Positions 62,661 through 64,000 of a stretch of DNA of 64,000 nucleotides are shown one piece after another. Both the position numbers and the translations under genes were made by a program. The notes below the pieces were generated by a model, which saw only the letters and a program-made list of their open reading frames with translations, ran no database searches and was not told where the DNA came from. Position 1 is the first letter of the stretch, and each line of letters opens with the position of its first letter. Origin of the DNA: Chaetoderma sp. LZ-2023a (lineage: Eukaryota > Mollusca > Caudofoveata > Chaetodermatida > Chaetodermatidae); the NCBI GenBank assembly GCA_034401795.1, contig CM067373.1, positions 89,087,996 through 89,151,995 on the forward strand, given 5' to 3'.

Positions 62661-63547
62661 TTGTGTTTTCTATTTTATTGGTAAATTTGTATTTTATTGT
62701 TACTTGTGTCCTATTCTCTTCTTGTTGGTGATTTGAATAACGGTTGTGGTGCGTGTACCTATGTCATGGTCGTTGTCTTGTTGTTCGTGTTTGTCCTCAT
62801 TATCGTCGTCATTTATAGTGTCTGATATTGCAACAAAGAGACAATTCACAGCACTTAGTTCACCCCGCGTTCATTGCAGCAGGCAACAACAAGGAAGCAG
62901 CAACAGATTCCAGTTGGTCCCATTCAGTGATGGCTTAGTAATGTTGCCTTTTGAATTAATGAAATATGTAAAATGGCTTGAGAGTATTTATTTGTCTTAG
63001 CCATGCTTCTGTGAAAATTTCATTTATGCGTGAAGTGTCTAGTGATTTCGTGAATAAATCGGCAAATTTTGCCTAAAAGTATTTTCTTATTAGAGGAAAA
63101 TAGTTGGAAAAATTTGTAATAAATTGGTCTTCTACTGTAGTATTTACGAAAGATTTCCAATCCTGTCTGGTCCGGAATCTGGTGGACAGGAGTCTGTTAT
63201 TATCATAGAGTCTAAGTAGATACGGTTCCATTTATGGTACAGAGACATAGCCACATGGACTCACCAACACGAATCGAAGGGCATAGAGACACACGCACAC
63301 ACGGCCGCATCTGCATCAATAAGAACGCACGCATACGCGACTACACAACTATATGATACGGTTGGATGATTGACACGCCCCGTGATACGTGACAGACTCG
63401 ATGAGACAGGTCGTGACGTTATATCAATAAATAGACAAATATATGCATAGAATATTAATCGACACGCCGACAATGGAACAATTAGTTTTTAGTCAGAATG
63501 GACACGTGCAGAGTATAACTCCTGTAATTCAATTTTATAATATGCTG

Positions 63548-63705
63548 TTAGTAGTATAGCTAGAGCGCTGTCCAAATACGCTGATTGGTTGAAAAGTCGG
63601 TTAGCCCTGACCGACTTTTCAACCAATCAGCGTGTTCGGACAGCGCTCTAGCAATATTTTCAACCAATCAGCGTGTTCGGATAGTGCTCTGCCAATATTT
63701 TCGAT
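63548..63705. repeat. hairpin repeat with CCAAT boxes
   Basis: GCTAGAGCGCTGTCCAAATA...GATTGGTTGAAAAGTCGGT at 63560-63602 pairs almost perfectly with ACCGACTTTTCAACCAATCA...GGACAGCGCTCTAGC at 63610-63652. A third, single arm follows at 63654-63700. Confidence 0.85.
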
Positions 63706-63766
63706 TGTTTCATGAGCTAAAAATAAAATGATGACGCACCAGCAGCCAATCATCTTGTTCGAATAA

Positions 63767-63832
63767 CCACCACCACCACCACCACCACCACCACCACCAC
63801 CCCCCACCACCCCCACACCACCCCACACCCCC
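63767..63832. repeat. (CCA)n microsatellite
   Basis: CCACCA units running into CCCCCACCACCCCC. Confidence 0.95.
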
Positions 63833-63921
63833 ACTAGGAATATTCTGGAAACATCAGCATGTTTTTCCCATATTAGTCACTTAAGAATCTATTTATAACT
63901 TCCTGGAAAACCTCACTTACA

Positions 63922-63975
63922 TGTCTGGTCTCGTCGAGTAGATTTGCTGATCATGCATGACGATTTAGGGAGCGA
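63922..63975 (-). other. possible upstream non-coding exon end with a strong splice donor
   Basis: The minus strand reads GACCAGACAT then GTAAGTGAGG, a near-perfect donor, about 3.2 kb upstream of exon 1. Acceptor-like CACATACAG sits 17-25 bp upstream of the start codon. It could be the 5' UTR exon of the CBM9-like gene or the end of an unrelated gene outside the window. Confidence 0.3.
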
Positions 63976-64000
63976 GTTCAGACATGTTTTACCTTAGGGT

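Noticed and set aside
62392-62736. 114-residue Ile/Ser/His-rich plus frame
   Set aside because: Reads through an ATT/CAT microsatellite.

Overview
This is a window of animal nuclear DNA: AT-rich, with GT-AG spliced exons, hundreds of bases of microsatellite, and many retrotransposons and MITEs. No organism can be named from the sequence. The repeat mix (a Penelope-like element, a Tx1-type LINE, RTE-like LINEs, Tc1, and repeats ending in GACGGACGG runs) fits a marine invertebrate, most likely a mollusc or another lophotrochozoan. That placement is inference.

One host gene fills most of the window. Twelve coding exons on the minus strand, from 60720 down to 14982, join in frame through eleven GT-AG introns into 1233 nt (410 residues plus stop). 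The product has a short N-terminal cytoplasmic tail, a single membrane segment at about residues 7-30, a Cys/Thr/Pro-rich stalk, and a CBM9-like (family 9-like) carbohydrate-binding domain with its usual C-terminal extension. Exon phases agree at all eleven junctions and two exons are only 23 and 32 bp long.

Nearly everything else lies in its introns or flanks. 1-2.5 kb: MITE, an RTE-like LINE scrap whose YADD segment has become a minisatellite. 2.7-6.6 kb: a decayed plus-strand Penelope-like element with an SGNH-like segment upstream of the reverse transcriptase. 7.7-10.2 kb: RTE-like LINE (minus). 11.8-14.9 kb: MITEs downstream of the gene. 15.0-21.7 kb: exons 12-9, a Penelope-like fragment, a 33/30-bp minisatellite, MITEs. 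22.1-32.3 kb: intron 8, filled by about 10 kb of DNA bounded by long inverted modules and carrying a decayed minus-strand copy of a dispersed metazoan gene family of unknown function. 32.3-33.5 kb: exons 8 and 7. 35.4-43.0 kb: a 6.8-kb Tx1-like LINE (minus) lying exactly between (ACT)n arrays. 44.2-47.1 kb: an RTE-like LINE with a twin-priming type inversion, ending 35 bp from exon 6. 47.1-48.1 kb: exons 6, 5, 4. 48.6-50.3 kb: an intact Tc1 transposon inside a MITE. 51.3-53.2 kb: RTE-like LINE and a fold-back MITE. 53.2-60.7 kb: exons 3, 2, 1 among MITEs. 60.8-64 kb: MITEs, a CCAAT-bearing hairpin, and a possible upstream non-coding exon.

The points most worth following are the CBM9-like membrane protein gene, the microsatellite-targeted LINE, the inverted-repeat-bounded unit carrying the unknown gene family, and the repeated placement of transposon ends within 16-55 bp of splice donors.
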